DNA from: Streptomyces sp. NRRL S-31
GTDB taxonomy: Bacteria > Actinomycetota > Actinomycetes > Streptomycetales > Streptomycetaceae
Assembly: GCF_000718775.1 (NCBI RefSeq)
Contig: NZ_JOCB01000001.1
Span: 1 to 64,000 of the forward strand
Direction of reading: 5' to 3'
Length of the DNA stretch: 64,000 nucleotides
A program made the translations under genes and the position numbers. The notes beneath the pieces were generated by a model. It had not been told where the DNA came from and ran no database searches. It saw only the letters and a list, made by a program, of their open reading frames with translations. This document shows, piece by piece, positions 46,576 to 55,277 of the stretch. The stretch's first letter is position 1; every line of letters starts with the position of its first letter.

Positions 46576-46631
46576 CAGCGGGCGTCAGCACGCCGCGGCG
46601 CACGTCGGCGTCCCATGCGATGCCGTAGTGA

Positions 46632-46677
46632 CAACCTTGGGTTGACGCCCCCTGAGTGACAACCTAGGGTTGACAGC
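46632..46677 (+). promoter_or_regulatory. Leaderless promoter with twin operators before the Clp-N gene
   Basis: Two inverted repeats of form CAACC-N3-GGTTG: 46632-46644 (TTG spacer) and 46660-46672 (TAG spacer), 28 bp centre to centre and identical over TGACAACCT and GGGTTGAC. The first ends in TTGACG (46642-46647), a -35; 17 bp on is TAGGGT (46665-46670), a -10, inside the second repeat. Transcription would begin at or one base before the ATG at 46678, so the mRNA has no leader. Bound regulator would block both hexamers. Confidence 0.75.
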
Positions 46678-47418
46678 ATGGCGAGCAACCCGAACACCTC
46701 GGTATCCGTGCGCCTCGACGACCTCATCGAGGCCATCAAGAAGGTCCATCCCGAGCCTCTCGACCAGCTCCAGGACGCGGTGATCGCCGCGGACCACCTC
46801 GGCGACGTGGCCGACCACCTGATCGGGCACTTCGTCGACCAGGCCCGCCGCTCCGGCGCGTCCTGGACCGACATCGGCCGGAGCATGGGCGTGACCCGGC
46901 AGGCGGCGCAGAAGCGGTTCGTGCCCAAGGAGTCCGCCGACCTCGACCCCAGTCAGGGCTTCAGCCGCTACACCCCCCGCGCGCGCAAGGTGGTGGAGGC
47001 CGCGCACCGGGAGGCGCAGGCCGCCCGCAACACCGAGGGCCGCCCCGAGCACCTGGTCCTCGGCCTGCTGGCCGAGCCCGAGGGGCTGGGCGCGCAGGCG
47101 ATCACCGCACAGGGCGTCCGGCCGGACGCCGTACGCCGGGCGGCGACCGCCACGCTGCCGCCCGCGGCGGAGGACGCCCCGTCCCTCGTCCCCTACGGCC
47201 CCGAGGCCAAGAAGGTCCTGGAACTCACCTTCCGCGAGGCCCTCCGGCTCGGTCACAACCACATCGGCACCGAGCACATCCTGCTGGCCCTGCTGGAGCA
47301 CGAGAACGGCGAAGGCGTCCTGCACGGCCTCGGCGTCACCAAGCCGGGCTCCGAGGAACGGATCGGCGCGATGCTGGCGCTGCTCCAGGACTCCGGAGCA
47401 GACGCCCCGCAGGACTGA
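46678..47418 (+). CDS. HTH protein with duplicated Clp N-terminal domain
   Basis: 246 residues. N-terminal helical segment with a helix-turn-helix, ASWTDIGRSMGVTRQAAQKR (about 60-80), similar to sigma-70 region 4-like HTHs. Two Clp-N (ClpA/ClpC N-domain) repeats follow: YTPRARKVVEAAHREAQAAR with GRPEHLVLGLLAEPEG, and GPEAKKVLELTFREALRLGH with GTEHILLALLEHENGEG. No AAA+ ATPase, so it is not a Clp unfoldase. It may act as a DNA-binding protein that senses or recruits the Clp substrate machinery; autoregulation is suggested by its promoter. Confidence 0.9.
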   Translation: MASNPNTSVSVRLDDLIEAIKKVHPEPLDQLQDAVIAADHLGDVADHLIGHFVDQARRSGASWTDIGRSMGVTRQAAQKRFVPKESADLDPSQGFSRYTPRARKVVEAAHREAQAARNTEGRPEHLVLGLLAEPEGLGAQAITAQGVRPDAVRRAATATLPPAAEDAPSLVPYGPEAKKVLELTFREALRLGHNHIGTEHILLALLEHENGEGVLHGLGVTKPGSEERIGAMLALLQDSGADAPQD

Positions 47419-47479
47419 ACGGCAGCGGCGCGACCCCGGCGCGGGCCGGATGTCAGACCCCCCTGCCACACTCGCAGTC

Positions 47480-49177
47480 ATGACCGACCGGTGGGCGCTC
47501 GCACCGGCCGAGGACGGTGGCGTGGACGTCGCCCCCCTCGGCCCGGACGGGCTGCCCGCCGGTCCGGTGCGGCGGGAGAGCGATCTCGCCGGGGCGGTGC
47601 GGAGCCGCCCGGAGGTGACGCGCTGGGTGTGGCGGTCGACCGCCGAGGTCTACCCGCGTCTGCTCGCCACGGGGGTGCGAGTGGAACGGTGCTACGACAT
47701 CGAGGACGCCGAGACCCTGCTGCTGGGCCACGAGGGCCGGTACGGCGAGCCACGCTCGGCCGCCGCCGCCCTGGCCCGCCTCCGCGGCGGCCCCGTCCCG
47801 CCCGACCCGCCGCAGCGGGCGGCCGAACCGGGCGCCCAGTCCCCGCTGTTCGAGCCCACCGGCATCCGCCTGCCCCTGCCCGACCTGCTCGCGGTCCACG
47901 CCGACCAGCTGCGCCGGCACCAGCGCACCGCCCACCCCGACCGGATGCGGCTGCTGACCGCCGCCGAGTCCGCCGGGATGCTGGTGGCCGCCGAGATGAA
48001 CCACGCGGGCCTGCCCTGGAGCGCCGAGGTCCACCGCGAGCTGCTGCGCACCCTGCTCGGCGAGCGGTACGCGGGCGGTGGCGAGCCGCGCCGCCTCGCC
48101 GAGCTGGCCGACGCGGTGTCCGCCGCCTTCGGCCGCCGGGTGCGGCCCGACCTGCCCGCCGACGTGATCAAAGCCTTCGCGCAGGCCGGCATCAAGGTGA
48201 AGTCCACCCGCCGCTGGGAGCTCCGGTCCCTGGACCACCCGGCCGTCGAGCCCCTGCTGGAGTACAAGAGGCTGTACCGCATCTGGGTGGCGCACGGCTG
48301 GTCCTGGCTCCAGGACTGGGTGCGCGACGGCCGCTTCCGTCCCGAGTTCCTCGCCGGCGGCACGGTCACCGGACGCTGGGTGACGAACGGCGGGGGCGGG
48401 CTCCAGATACCCAAGGTGATCCGCCGGGCCGTGGTCGCCGACCCGGGCTGGCGGCTGGTGGTGGCCGACGCCGACCAGATGGAGCCGCGCGTGCTGGCCG
48501 CCATATCCCGCGACCCCGGCCTGATGGACGTGGCCGGCCGCGCGAGCGACCTCTACCAGTCCGTCTCCGACCGCGCCTTCTCCGGCGACCGCGACCAGGC
48601 GAAACTCGCCGTGCTCGGCGCGATCTACGGCCAGACCTCCGGCGACGGCCTGAAGAACCTCGCCGCGCTCCGCCGCCGCTTCCCGCGAGCCGTCGCCTAC
48701 GTCGACGAGGCGGCCCGCGCGGGCGAGGAGGGCCGGCTGGTGCGCACCTGGCTCGGCCGCACCTGCCCTCCGGCCGCCACGGCGGGCGAGGACACGGCGG
48801 AGGAGGCGGGCATACCGGTCGGCGCGATCGGCGAGGAGGAGCAGGACGGCCAGGCCGGCTGGGTCCCCGGGTACGCCTCGACGAACTCCCGCGCGCGGGG
48901 CCGCTTCGCACGGAACTTCGTCGTCCAGGGCAGCGCCGCCGACTGGGCCCTGCTGCTGCTCGCCGCGCTGCGCCAGGCCTGTGCCGGCCTGCGGGCCGAG
49001 CTGGTCTTCTTCCAGCACGACGAGGTGATCGTGCACTGCCCCGCCGAGGAGGCCGAGGCCGTCGCCCGGGCCATCCGCGAGTCCGCCGCCCTCGCCGGCC
49101 GGCTGACCTTCGGCGACACACCGGTGCGCTTCCCGTTCACGACGGCGGTCGTGGAGTGCTACGCCGACGCCAAGTGA
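47480..49177 (+). CDS. Short family-A DNA polymerase (bifunctional 3'-5' exonuclease/polymerase type)
   Basis: 565 residues. The N-terminal 180 residues are a degenerate exonuclease-like region; the polymerase palm/fingers carry GTVTGRWVTNGGGGLQIPKV, motif A VVADADQMEPRVLAAI, motif B DRDQAKLAVLGAIYGQTSGD and motif C VFFQHDEVIVHCPAEEA. The 5'-nuclease domain of PolA is absent. Motif A has DADQMEPR where PolA has DYSQIELR. Streptomyces usually carries this next to or in addition to full PolA; role in repair unproven. ATG without a ribosome binding site, so possibly leaderless. Confidence 0.93.
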   Translation: MTDRWALAPAEDGGVDVAPLGPDGLPAGPVRRESDLAGAVRSRPEVTRWVWRSTAEVYPRLLATGVRVERCYDIEDAETLLLGHEGRYGEPRSAAAALARLRGGPVPPDPPQRAAEPGAQSPLFEPTGIRLPLPDLLAVHADQLRRHQRTAHPDRMRLLTAAESAGMLVAAEMNHAGLPWSAEVHRELLRTLLGERYAGGGEPRRLAELADAVSAAFGRRVRPDLPADVIKAFAQAGIKVKSTRRWELRSLDHPAVEPLLEYKRLYRIWVAHGWSWLQDWVRDGRFRPEFLAGGTVTGRWVTNGGGGLQIPKVIRRAVVADPGWRLVVADADQMEPRVLAAISRDPGLMDVAGRASDLYQSVSDRAFSGDRDQAKLAVLGAIYGQTSGDGLKNLAALRRRFPRAVAYVDEAARAGEEGRLVRTWLGRTCPPAATAGEDTAEEAGIPVGAIGEEEQDGQAGWVPGYASTNSRARGRFARNFVVQGSAADWALLLLAALRQACAGLRAELVFFQHDEVIVHCPAEEAEAVARAIRESAALAGRLTFGDTPVRFPFTTAVVECYADAK

Positions 49178-49196
49178 GCCGCCGCGCGGGGCCCGG

Positions 49197-52100
49197 TCAG
49201 CCCTCGAGAAGCTCCCGCAGCTCCGCCAGGACCGCCGGCTCGTCCGTGCCGTCCAGCGCCGCGTGCGCCGCGCGCCAGGCGTCGTACGCCTCCGCCCGCC
49301 GCCCCTGCTCGCGCAGCAGCAGCCCGTGCTGGTGCAGGGCCAGCCCGCCCATGTAACGGTCGGTGCGGGCGTCGGCCCGGCGCAGCAGTTCGGCGCACTC
49401 ACCGGCCGCCCGCTCGGTCTCCCCCAGCTGCCGCAGCGCGCGGACCAGGCCGAGCCGGGTCTGGGACTCGCCGTGCCAGTCGCCGTGACCGCCGAGGATG
49501 CGCAGGCTCTCCTCGAAGTGCCGGGCGGCGGCCTCCGGTTCGCCGAGGGTGAGGTGGGCGTAGCCGATGTTGCAGTGCGCCGAGTGCCGCACGATGACCG
49601 CGCCGATCCTGTCGCCGATCGCCAGCGAGCGCCGGTGCTGCTCGATCGCGGCGCGCGGGTCGGTGTGCTCGTAGAGGTTGCCGAGGTGGCTGTGGGTGAC
49701 GGCCTCGCCGTAGGGGTCGTTCAGCAGCCGCGAGTAGGAGAGGCTCTGCCGCAGCGCCTCCTCCGACTCCTCGAACCGCCCGAGCCCCTCCAGCAGCAGC
49801 CCCCGGTTGTTCAGGCAGCGCCGGATGCGGGACGCCGTGCCCAGCCGCTCCCAGATCTCCAGGGCCCGGTCGGTCAGGGTGAGGGCCTCGTTGTGCCGGC
49901 CCGTCAGGAAGTGCAGACCGGCGAGGTCGCCCAGCGCGTACGCCTCCGCCGCCGGGTCCCCGAGCCGCCGCGCCACCTCGAGCGCGGCCCGCCCCAGCAC
50001 CTCCATCTCGGCGACCCGGCCGCTGCGCTGCACATAGGGGAAGAGCAGCCGGGCGAGCGCCGAGAGGTGGGCGGCCGTGCGCGCGTCCCCGCTGTCCGCG
50101 TTCCGCGCCACCAGGGCGACCACGTTGTCCAGCTCCGACTCGCCCCAGGCGAACGCCTCCTCGGCCGACGCGAACGGCGCCAGGGCGGCCACGTCCGCCG
50201 CGTGCCCGGCCGGCTGTGCGGCGGTCGGCCGCCGCCGGTCCTCCTGGTCGAGCCCGGGTCCGACGACCGCCGTCAGCACCCGCTCCGCCACGGCGGCGTA
50301 CCAGCGCAGGGCGACGAGATCGGCTGCATCCCCGGTGCCCACGCGCGCGGCAGCACCGCGGACGCCTCCGATGCCGTCCCCGGTGCCGGCGGCGGGTGCG
50401 TCGGTCCGTGGCCCCGTCCCGGTGCCGGCGTTCCGGGGGTGCGCCTCCGCGAGTTCGCGGGCGAAGTCGCGGACCAGGTCGTGCGGTGCGTAACGGCCGT
50501 ACGCCGTCTCCTCCAGGAGGGCGACGTCGACCAGACGGTCCAGGGCGGCCTCCGCCCGCCGCTCGTCGGTGCCGGTGAGGCGGGCGATCAGCGGGGCACC
50601 GTACGTCGGCAGGTCGAGCGCGCCGATCCGGCACAGGGCGAGGGCCGCGTCCCGGTCGGCCTCGCGCCCGGCGGCGGCGAGCGCGTCATGGGCGACGGCC
50701 AGGGAGCGCCGGACGCTCAGGTCGTCGTACTCCAGGTGGTGCAGCCGGCCGCCGGTGGCGGCCAGCTGACCGGCCAGCACGTCCGGGGTGAGGGCCCGGC
50801 GGGCGGCGAGCCGGGCGGCGACCACCCGCAGCGCCAGCGGGAGCCGGCCGGTCAGCTCGACCAGCGGATGCCCGGCGTCCAGCCCCGCTCGCCCGCTCAC
50901 CGCGCGCAGCAGGGCCGCGCTGTCCTCGCCGGTCAGCGGGGTGAGCGGGAAGCGCCGGGCGCCGTCGAGCGCGGTGAGCGGCGAACGGCTGGTGACGATC
51001 ACCGCACAGCCGGGTCCGGCCGGGAGCAGCAGCCGTACCTGGGCCGCGTTCGCCGCGTCGTCCAGCACCAGCAGGACGTGGGCGGGCGCGAGCAGCGAGC
51101 GGAGCAACGCGGCCGCCGCGTCCGGATGTTCGGGGATGTTCCGGGGGTCGGCTCCGAGGTCGCGCAGCAGCGCGGTGAGCGCCTGCGCGGCGGTGAGCGG
51201 GGTCATGCCGGGGGTGGCGCCGTGCAGGTTGACGTAGAGCTGGCCGTCGGTGAAACGTTCCCTCAGCTCATGGGCCACGTGCAGGGCCAGGGCGCTCTTG
51301 CCCACCCCGGCCATCCCGCTGATCACCGCGACGGCGGGGGCCGGGGCGTGCGGCCCGGTCAGCGCGTCGCGCAGGTCGCGGCGGACGTCCGTCCGGCCGG
51401 TGAAGTGGGCCGGCGGCGGCGGCAGCTGCGCCGGACGCGGAGTCGGCCGCGCGGCCGGGGCGGCGGCGTCCGGCGTGTCCCGCGGGGACACGGGGCCCGG
51501 CGCCGGATGCCCGGTGGACACGGTGGGCACGGCGCCGGGCAGGGGAGCCTCGGCGGAGACCCCGGGGGCGGCGGGGGACGCGGAGGGCACGGACGCCGTG
51601 GACACCGTGGACGCCGTGGGGAAGATCCACGGGGTCGCGGGGGAGGCGTGGCTGCTCGCGGGGGAGGCAACGGAAGTACCGGTCGGCGCCGAGGGCGCGT
51701 CGGGCGCGGCGTCCCCGTCTCCCCCTGCGGCCTCCTCCCCCGCCCACCAGGGCCGTCCATCGCCGTCGGCGGGCTGCGCAGCGCCGGGTGCCCCGGTCCG
51801 GGGCCGCCCGTCGCCGCTGCCGCGCAACACCTCGACGTGCGCCTCGCGGACCGCCGGCCCGGGTTCGATGCCGAGCTCCTCCACCAGACGGGCCCGCAGA
51901 TCCCGGTGGACGGCGAGGGCCTCGGCCTGGCGGCCGGTGCGGTGCAGGGCGAGCATCAGCTGACGGTGGTACGCCTCCCGCAGCGGATACTCGGCGATCA
52001 GCGCCGCCAGCTCGGGGACGAGAGCGGCCAGGCGGACACCGCCGAGAGCGAGTTCGGCGTCGTAACGCCACTCCAGCAGGAGCAGCCGGGCCTGTTCCAG

Positions 52101-52760
52101 GCGCTGGACGAGGGCGTATCCGCCGATGTCGGTGGGCAGCCCGCTGAGCGGCGTACCACGCCACAGCGCGAGCGCGGCGGCGCAGGCGTGCACGACGCCG
52201 AACCAGTCGCGCCGGGCATGCGCGCCCCGCGCCTCGGCGACCCGGGTGTCGAAGACGTGTACGTCCAGCTCGCCGTGGTCGACGCGCAGTACGTAGCCCG
52301 GGGGTACGGCCCGCAGCCGCTCGGGGTCGTCCAGGAGCCGGCGCAGCCGGGTGACGTGGTTGTGCAGGGAGGCCCGCGCGGAGACGGGGGGCGCGCCGCC
52401 CCACAGCGCGTCCTTCAGCGACTCGACCGACACCACCCGGCCGGGCTCCAGCAGCAGCGCGGCGAGCAGGACACGCACCTTGGGACTGCCGATGGTCCGA
52501 ACGGGGCTGTCCGGGACGTCGTCGGCGCCGGAACCGGGGGCGCCGGTCTTCCCGGCCGTACGCCCGGGAGCGTGTGCGCCGGGGGTTCCCGGGGCGAGAG
52601 GGGCGGAGTCCCCTGGGAAGACGGCGTCGGGCGCACCGGGCGGGGAGGTGCCGGAGCCGTCGGAGGTCCCGGAAGGGGCGCCGTCGGAGGTCCCGCGCGG
52701 CGGCCGGTCGTAGAGGACCGGCGGTCCCAGCAGTCCGAAGCGCAGCTCGCACCGCCGCAT
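49197..52760 (-). CDS. AfsR/SARP-family regulator with NB-ARC and TPR domains
   Basis: 1187 residues. OmpR-type DNA-binding domain (RFGLLGPPVLYD, then VRVLLAALLLEPGRVVSVES after a 70-residue Gly/Ala/Pro/Ser insertion at about 20-90), BTAD domain (GTPLSGLPTDIGGY; AYHRQLMLALHRTGRQAEAL), a long Pro/Ala-rich linker, NB-ARC ATPase with Walker A AVISGMAGVGKSALALH (around residue 487) and VLLVLDDAANAAQ, then TPR repeats (CLNNRGLLLEGLGRFEESEE). Such proteins control secondary metabolism or development, often through Ser/Thr kinase input. No biosynthetic cluster adjoins. Start at ATG 52760 inferred from the domain. Confidence 0.9.
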   Translation of the reverse strand: MRRCELRFGLLGPPVLYDRPPRGTSDGAPSGTSDGSGTSPPGAPDAVFPGDSAPLAPGTPGAHAPGRTAGKTGAPGSGADDVPDSPVRTIGSPKVRVLLAALLLEPGRVVSVESLKDALWGGAPPVSARASLHNHVTRLRRLLDDPERLRAVPPGYVLRVDHGELDVHVFDTRVAEARGAHARRDWFGVVHACAAALALWRGTPLSGLPTDIGGYALVQRLEQARLLLLEWRYDAELALGGVRLAALVPELAALIAEYPLREAYHRQLMLALHRTGRQAEALAVHRDLRARLVEELGIEPGPAVREAHVEVLRGSGDGRPRTGAPGAAQPADGDGRPWWAGEEAAGGDGDAAPDAPSAPTGTSVASPASSHASPATPWIFPTASTVSTASVPSASPAAPGVSAEAPLPGAVPTVSTGHPAPGPVSPRDTPDAAAPAARPTPRPAQLPPPPAHFTGRTDVRRDLRDALTGPHAPAPAVAVISGMAGVGKSALALHVAHELRERFTDGQLYVNLHGATPGMTPLTAAQALTALLRDLGADPRNIPEHPDAAAALLRSLLAPAHVLLVLDDAANAAQVRLLLPAGPGCAVIVTSRSPLTALDGARRFPLTPLTGEDSAALLRAVSGRAGLDAGHPLVELTGRLPLALRVVAARLAARRALTPDVLAGQLAATGGRLHHLEYDDLSVRRSLAVAHDALAAAGREADRDAALALCRIGALDLPTYGAPLIARLTGTDERRAEAALDRLVDVALLEETAYGRYAPHDLVRDFARELAEAHPRNAGTGTGPRTDAPAAGTGDGIGGVRGAAARVGTGDAADLVALRWYAAVAERVLTAVVGPGLDQEDRRRPTAAQPAGHAADVAALAPFASAEEAFAWGESELDNVVALVARNADSGDARTAAHLSALARLLFPYVQRSGRVAEMEVLGRAALEVARRLGDPAAEAYALGDLAGLHFLTGRHNEALTLTDRALEIWERLGTASRIRRCLNNRGLLLEGLGRFEESEEALRQSLSYSRLLNDPYGEAVTHSHLGNLYEHTDPRAAIEQHRRSLAIGDRIGAVIVRHSAHCNIGYAHLTLGEPEAAARHFEESLRILGGHGDWHGESQTRLGLVRALRQLGETERAAGECAELLRRADARTDRYMGGLALHQHGLLLREQGRRAEAYDAWRAAHAALDGTDEPAVLAELRELLEG

Positions 52761-53309
52761 CACGCCGTTCCACAGCCTTTCCGCGCGGTCGGGTCCGACC
52801 GTGCTCCGCGGCGGGGTGTACCCGCCGTCGTCTGGCGGAATCCCGCCCTGTCCGCAGCGGTTTCCCGCCACCTCCCGCTCGTCGGCCGGGCACCGGGACG
52901 CGCGCCCGCCCGAGGGACCGTTCCCGCTCCCGGGGGTCGACTTCCGGCCAGCCGACCGGCGGTCCGCCGAAGGACCGTTGGCCACATGTTAGCGATCCGT
53001 TGGCGAATCCTGATGTGATCAATGCATCGGATCCGGTTCGACGGCGCGCGCGTATGTCGCGTAACTCGGGGGAGTGTCGCCGCAGGCTGGATCCGGGGAC
53101 GACAAGGGCCCCGGCCGGCGGAGGTGAACGACCGGGGCCCCGTCCCGTTCCCTCGCACGGCCGCGCGCCCCTCCCCCGCCCCCGGAACCCGCGACCGCGA
53201 CCAGAACCGAGACCGCCGCCACCCGCGCGGCCCGCGCACGGTGTCGCCGTCGGGTGCGCTGAACGACGAAAGACCAGCCAGGAGCGTTCCTGGCTGGTCT
53301 TCGCAGTGG
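52761..53309. other. Intergenic region between the SARP regulator and tRNA-Thr
   Basis: 549 bases without a credible gene. The first part (52761-52990) is the regulator's upstream region and contains short AT-richer sequence near 52985-53030. A 9-bp inverted repeat GGGCCCCGG (53106-53114) and CCGGGGCCC (53132-53140) could be a terminator. Open frames here run through the tRNA in antisense and are spurious. No integrase or mobile remnant seen. Confidence 0.5.
53271..53300 (-). terminator. Terminator of the tRNA-Thr gene
   Basis: Perfect 13-bp stem AGACCAGCCAGGA (53271-53283), loop GCGT, TCCTGGCTGGTCT (53288-53300), 9 bases downstream of the mature tRNA end and followed on the minus strand by TTCGTCGTTC. 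Confidence 0.85.
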
Positions 53310-53383
53310 AGCCGCTTTCGGGATTCGAACCCGAGACCTACGCATTACGAGTGCGTTGCTCTGGCCATCTGAGCTAAAGCGGC
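53310..53383 (-). tRNA. tRNA-Thr(CGT)
   Basis: 74-base cloverleaf. The acceptor stem pairs GCCGCTT with AAGCGGC; the D-arm contains AGCTCAGATGGCCAGAGC; anticodon stem ACGCA and TGCGT closes the loop CTCGTAA with anticodon CGT (codon ACG); the T-arm is GGGTTCGAATCCC. Discriminator base T is followed by an encoded CCA (53307-53309). Flanked by a strong terminator. Confidence 0.95.
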
Positions 53384-53450
53384 GCGCTGCCCGCACCATG
53401 GTGCGATCGGCAACGTCGGTAAGTCTACACAGTTTCCGGGGGTGCTTCGT

Positions 53451-53468
53451 ACCCGCCCCGGGGCGGGT
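53451..53468 (-). terminator. Palindrome downstream of the exported hydrolase gene
   Basis: ACCCGCCCCGGGGCGGGT is a perfect 18-base palindrome located 23 bases after the stop of the leftward hydrolase gene; loop formation would need the central pairs open. A second CGGGGCGGGT follows at about 53474. Confidence 0.5.
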
Positions 53469-53491
53469 GGCTCCGGGGCGGGTGGCAGGGG

Positions 53492-55150
53492 TTATGAGCA
53501 GCGCTCTCCCGTGGTCGGCGGGGTGCCCCGGAGGAGGTAGGTGTCGATCGCCGTGTCGATGCAGGAGCTGCCCCGGCCGTACGCCGTATGGCCGTCGCCG
53601 TCGTACGTCAGCAGGTGGGCCGAGCCGAGCTGGCCGGCCAGGGACTTCGCCCAGCGGTACGGCGTCGCCGGGTCGCGGACCGTGCCGACCACCACGATCG
53701 GCGCCGCCCCCTCGGCCTTGACGCGGTGCGGCTCACCCGTGGCCCGCACCGGCCAGTACGCGCAGTTCAGCGAGGTCCAGGCCATGCCCGCCCCGAAGAC
53801 CGGGGACGCCTTCTCGAACGCGGGCAGTGCCTTCCGCACCTGGTCGGGGCCGGTGAAGGCGGGCGGCAGGTCCAGACAGTTCACGGCGGCGTTGGCCATC
53901 ATCAGATTGCTGTAGCGGCCGTTCGGGTCGCGCTCGTAGTAGCTGTCGGAGAGGGCCAGCAGACCGGTGCCGTCGTGCTCCTTCATCGCCGAGGTCAGCG
54001 CCGCGCGCAGCTGTCCCCAGGACGCCTCGTCGTACATCGCCGCGATCACCCCGGTGGTGGCCGGCGCCTCCCCGAGCTTGCGGCTGCCCGCGCCGCCCGC
54101 CGGGATGGGGTGGGCGTCCAGCGCTCGGAAGAACGCCTTCAGGTGGTCGCCGACCCGCGCCGGTGTCGTGCCCTTCGTGCCGAGCGGGCAGTCGTCGTGC
54201 CGTACGCAGTCCTTCGCGAACGCCTGGAACGCCGTCTCGAAGCCCGCCGTCTGGTCCAGGTTGAGCCTGCGGGCGTCCAGGGACGGGTCCATCGCGCCGT
54301 CCAGCACCATCCGGCCGACCCGCCCGGGGTACAGACCGGCGTACGTCGCCCCGAGGAGCGTGCCGTACGACGCCCCGACGTAGTTCAGTCTCCGGTCCCC
54401 GAGCACCGCCCGGAGGATGTCCATGTCCCGGGCCGCCTCCAGGGTGGAGACGTGCCGCAGCAGCCGCGCCGAATGGGCCCCGCAGCTCTCCGCGAACTTC
54501 CGGTCCGCCGCCACGAGGGCGTCCTGTTCCCGCTGGTCGTCGGGTGTCTGGTCGGTCTGCGTGTACGCGTCCATCTGGCGCCCGTCGAGGCACTGGACGG
54601 GCTCGCTGCGGGCGACGCCCCGCGGGTCCATCGCCACCATGTCGTAGCGGGCGCGGACCGCCGCGGGGTAGCCGATGCCGGCGTACCGCTGGAGGTAGTC
54701 GACCGCCGAACCGCCCGGGCCGCCCGGATTGACCAGCAGCGAGCCGATCGGCCTGGCCGTGCCGGTGGCCTTCTTGCGGGCCACCGCGAGCCGGACGGAG
54801 CCCGCGCCGGGGTCGGCGTAGTCCAGCGGGGCCTTCATGGTCGCGCACTCGAATCCGGGGACACCGCAGTCGCGCCAGCGCAGCCGTTGGCCGTAGTACG
54901 GCGTGAGCGTCGACGGTGTCGAGCGCGGCAGCGCGGCGAGCGCCGCCTCCACCGTCCCGCCGGCCGACGTGGTCGGGTTCCCGGCGGAGCAGGCGGACAC
55001 GAGCAGGGCCGCGGTGGTGAGGAGGGTGGCCGTGAGGCGGGCCGTCGTCCGGGTACGGCTGCCCGGGGTCCGGCGGGAGCGGGGAGCTGGCCTGGTGCAC
55101 ATCGCACGAGCGTAACGCTGTGCCACGGATCGGGTGCGGTCTGTGGACAT
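53492..55150 (-). CDS. Exported tripeptidyl aminopeptidase-like alpha/beta-hydrolase lipoprotein
   Basis: 552 residues from ATG with AGGAGG 4 bases upstream. A long basic N-terminus precedes a signal peptide TARLTATLLTTAALLVSACS with lipobox VSAC. The hydrolase domain has LLVNPGGPGGSAVDYLQRYA (oxyanion), RYDMVAMDPRGVARS, nucleophile LNYVGASYGTLLGATYAGLY, and the C-terminal TAP domain with catalytic Asp in VVVGTVRDPATPYRWA and His in LTYDGDGHTAYGRGSSC. This is the SlpD/SlpE and Tap family of Streptomyces, which removes tripeptides from protein ends. An internal ATG at 55102 lacks a ribosome binding site. Confidence 0.94.
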   Translation of the reverse strand: MSTDRTRSVAQRYARAMCTRPAPRSRRTPGSRTRTTARLTATLLTTAALLVSACSAGNPTTSAGGTVEAALAALPRSTPSTLTPYYGQRLRWRDCGVPGFECATMKAPLDYADPGAGSVRLAVARKKATGTARPIGSLLVNPGGPGGSAVDYLQRYAGIGYPAAVRARYDMVAMDPRGVARSEPVQCLDGRQMDAYTQTDQTPDDQREQDALVAADRKFAESCGAHSARLLRHVSTLEAARDMDILRAVLGDRRLNYVGASYGTLLGATYAGLYPGRVGRMVLDGAMDPSLDARRLNLDQTAGFETAFQAFAKDCVRHDDCPLGTKGTTPARVGDHLKAFFRALDAHPIPAGGAGSRKLGEAPATTGVIAAMYDEASWGQLRAALTSAMKEHDGTGLLALSDSYYERDPNGRYSNLMMANAAVNCLDLPPAFTGPDQVRKALPAFEKASPVFGAGMAWTSLNCAYWPVRATGEPHRVKAEGAAPIVVVGTVRDPATPYRWAKSLAGQLGSAHLLTYDGDGHTAYGRGSSCIDTAIDTYLLRGTPPTTGERCS

Positions 55151-55277
55151 CGTGCCTCCTACGGGGGACACGGCGGGTTCCGGCCCCCTGGGCTCGGTGG
55201 CTCCGCCACCCGCACCGTCTCACCCCGGGGCCCCGCGGGCCCCGGCCGCCGTCCCCCGGGCTCGCGGCGCCCGGGGT

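Noticed and set aside
49263-53018. 1251-residue rightward open frame antisense to the SARP regulator
   Set aside because: Shadow of the real 1187-residue gene; the opposite strand has the recognisable BTAD, NB-ARC and TPR domains.
53019-53399. Open frames across the tRNA, translating as RFSSDGQSNALVMRRSRVRIP
   Set aside because: Typical spurious protein obtained by translating a tRNA gene.
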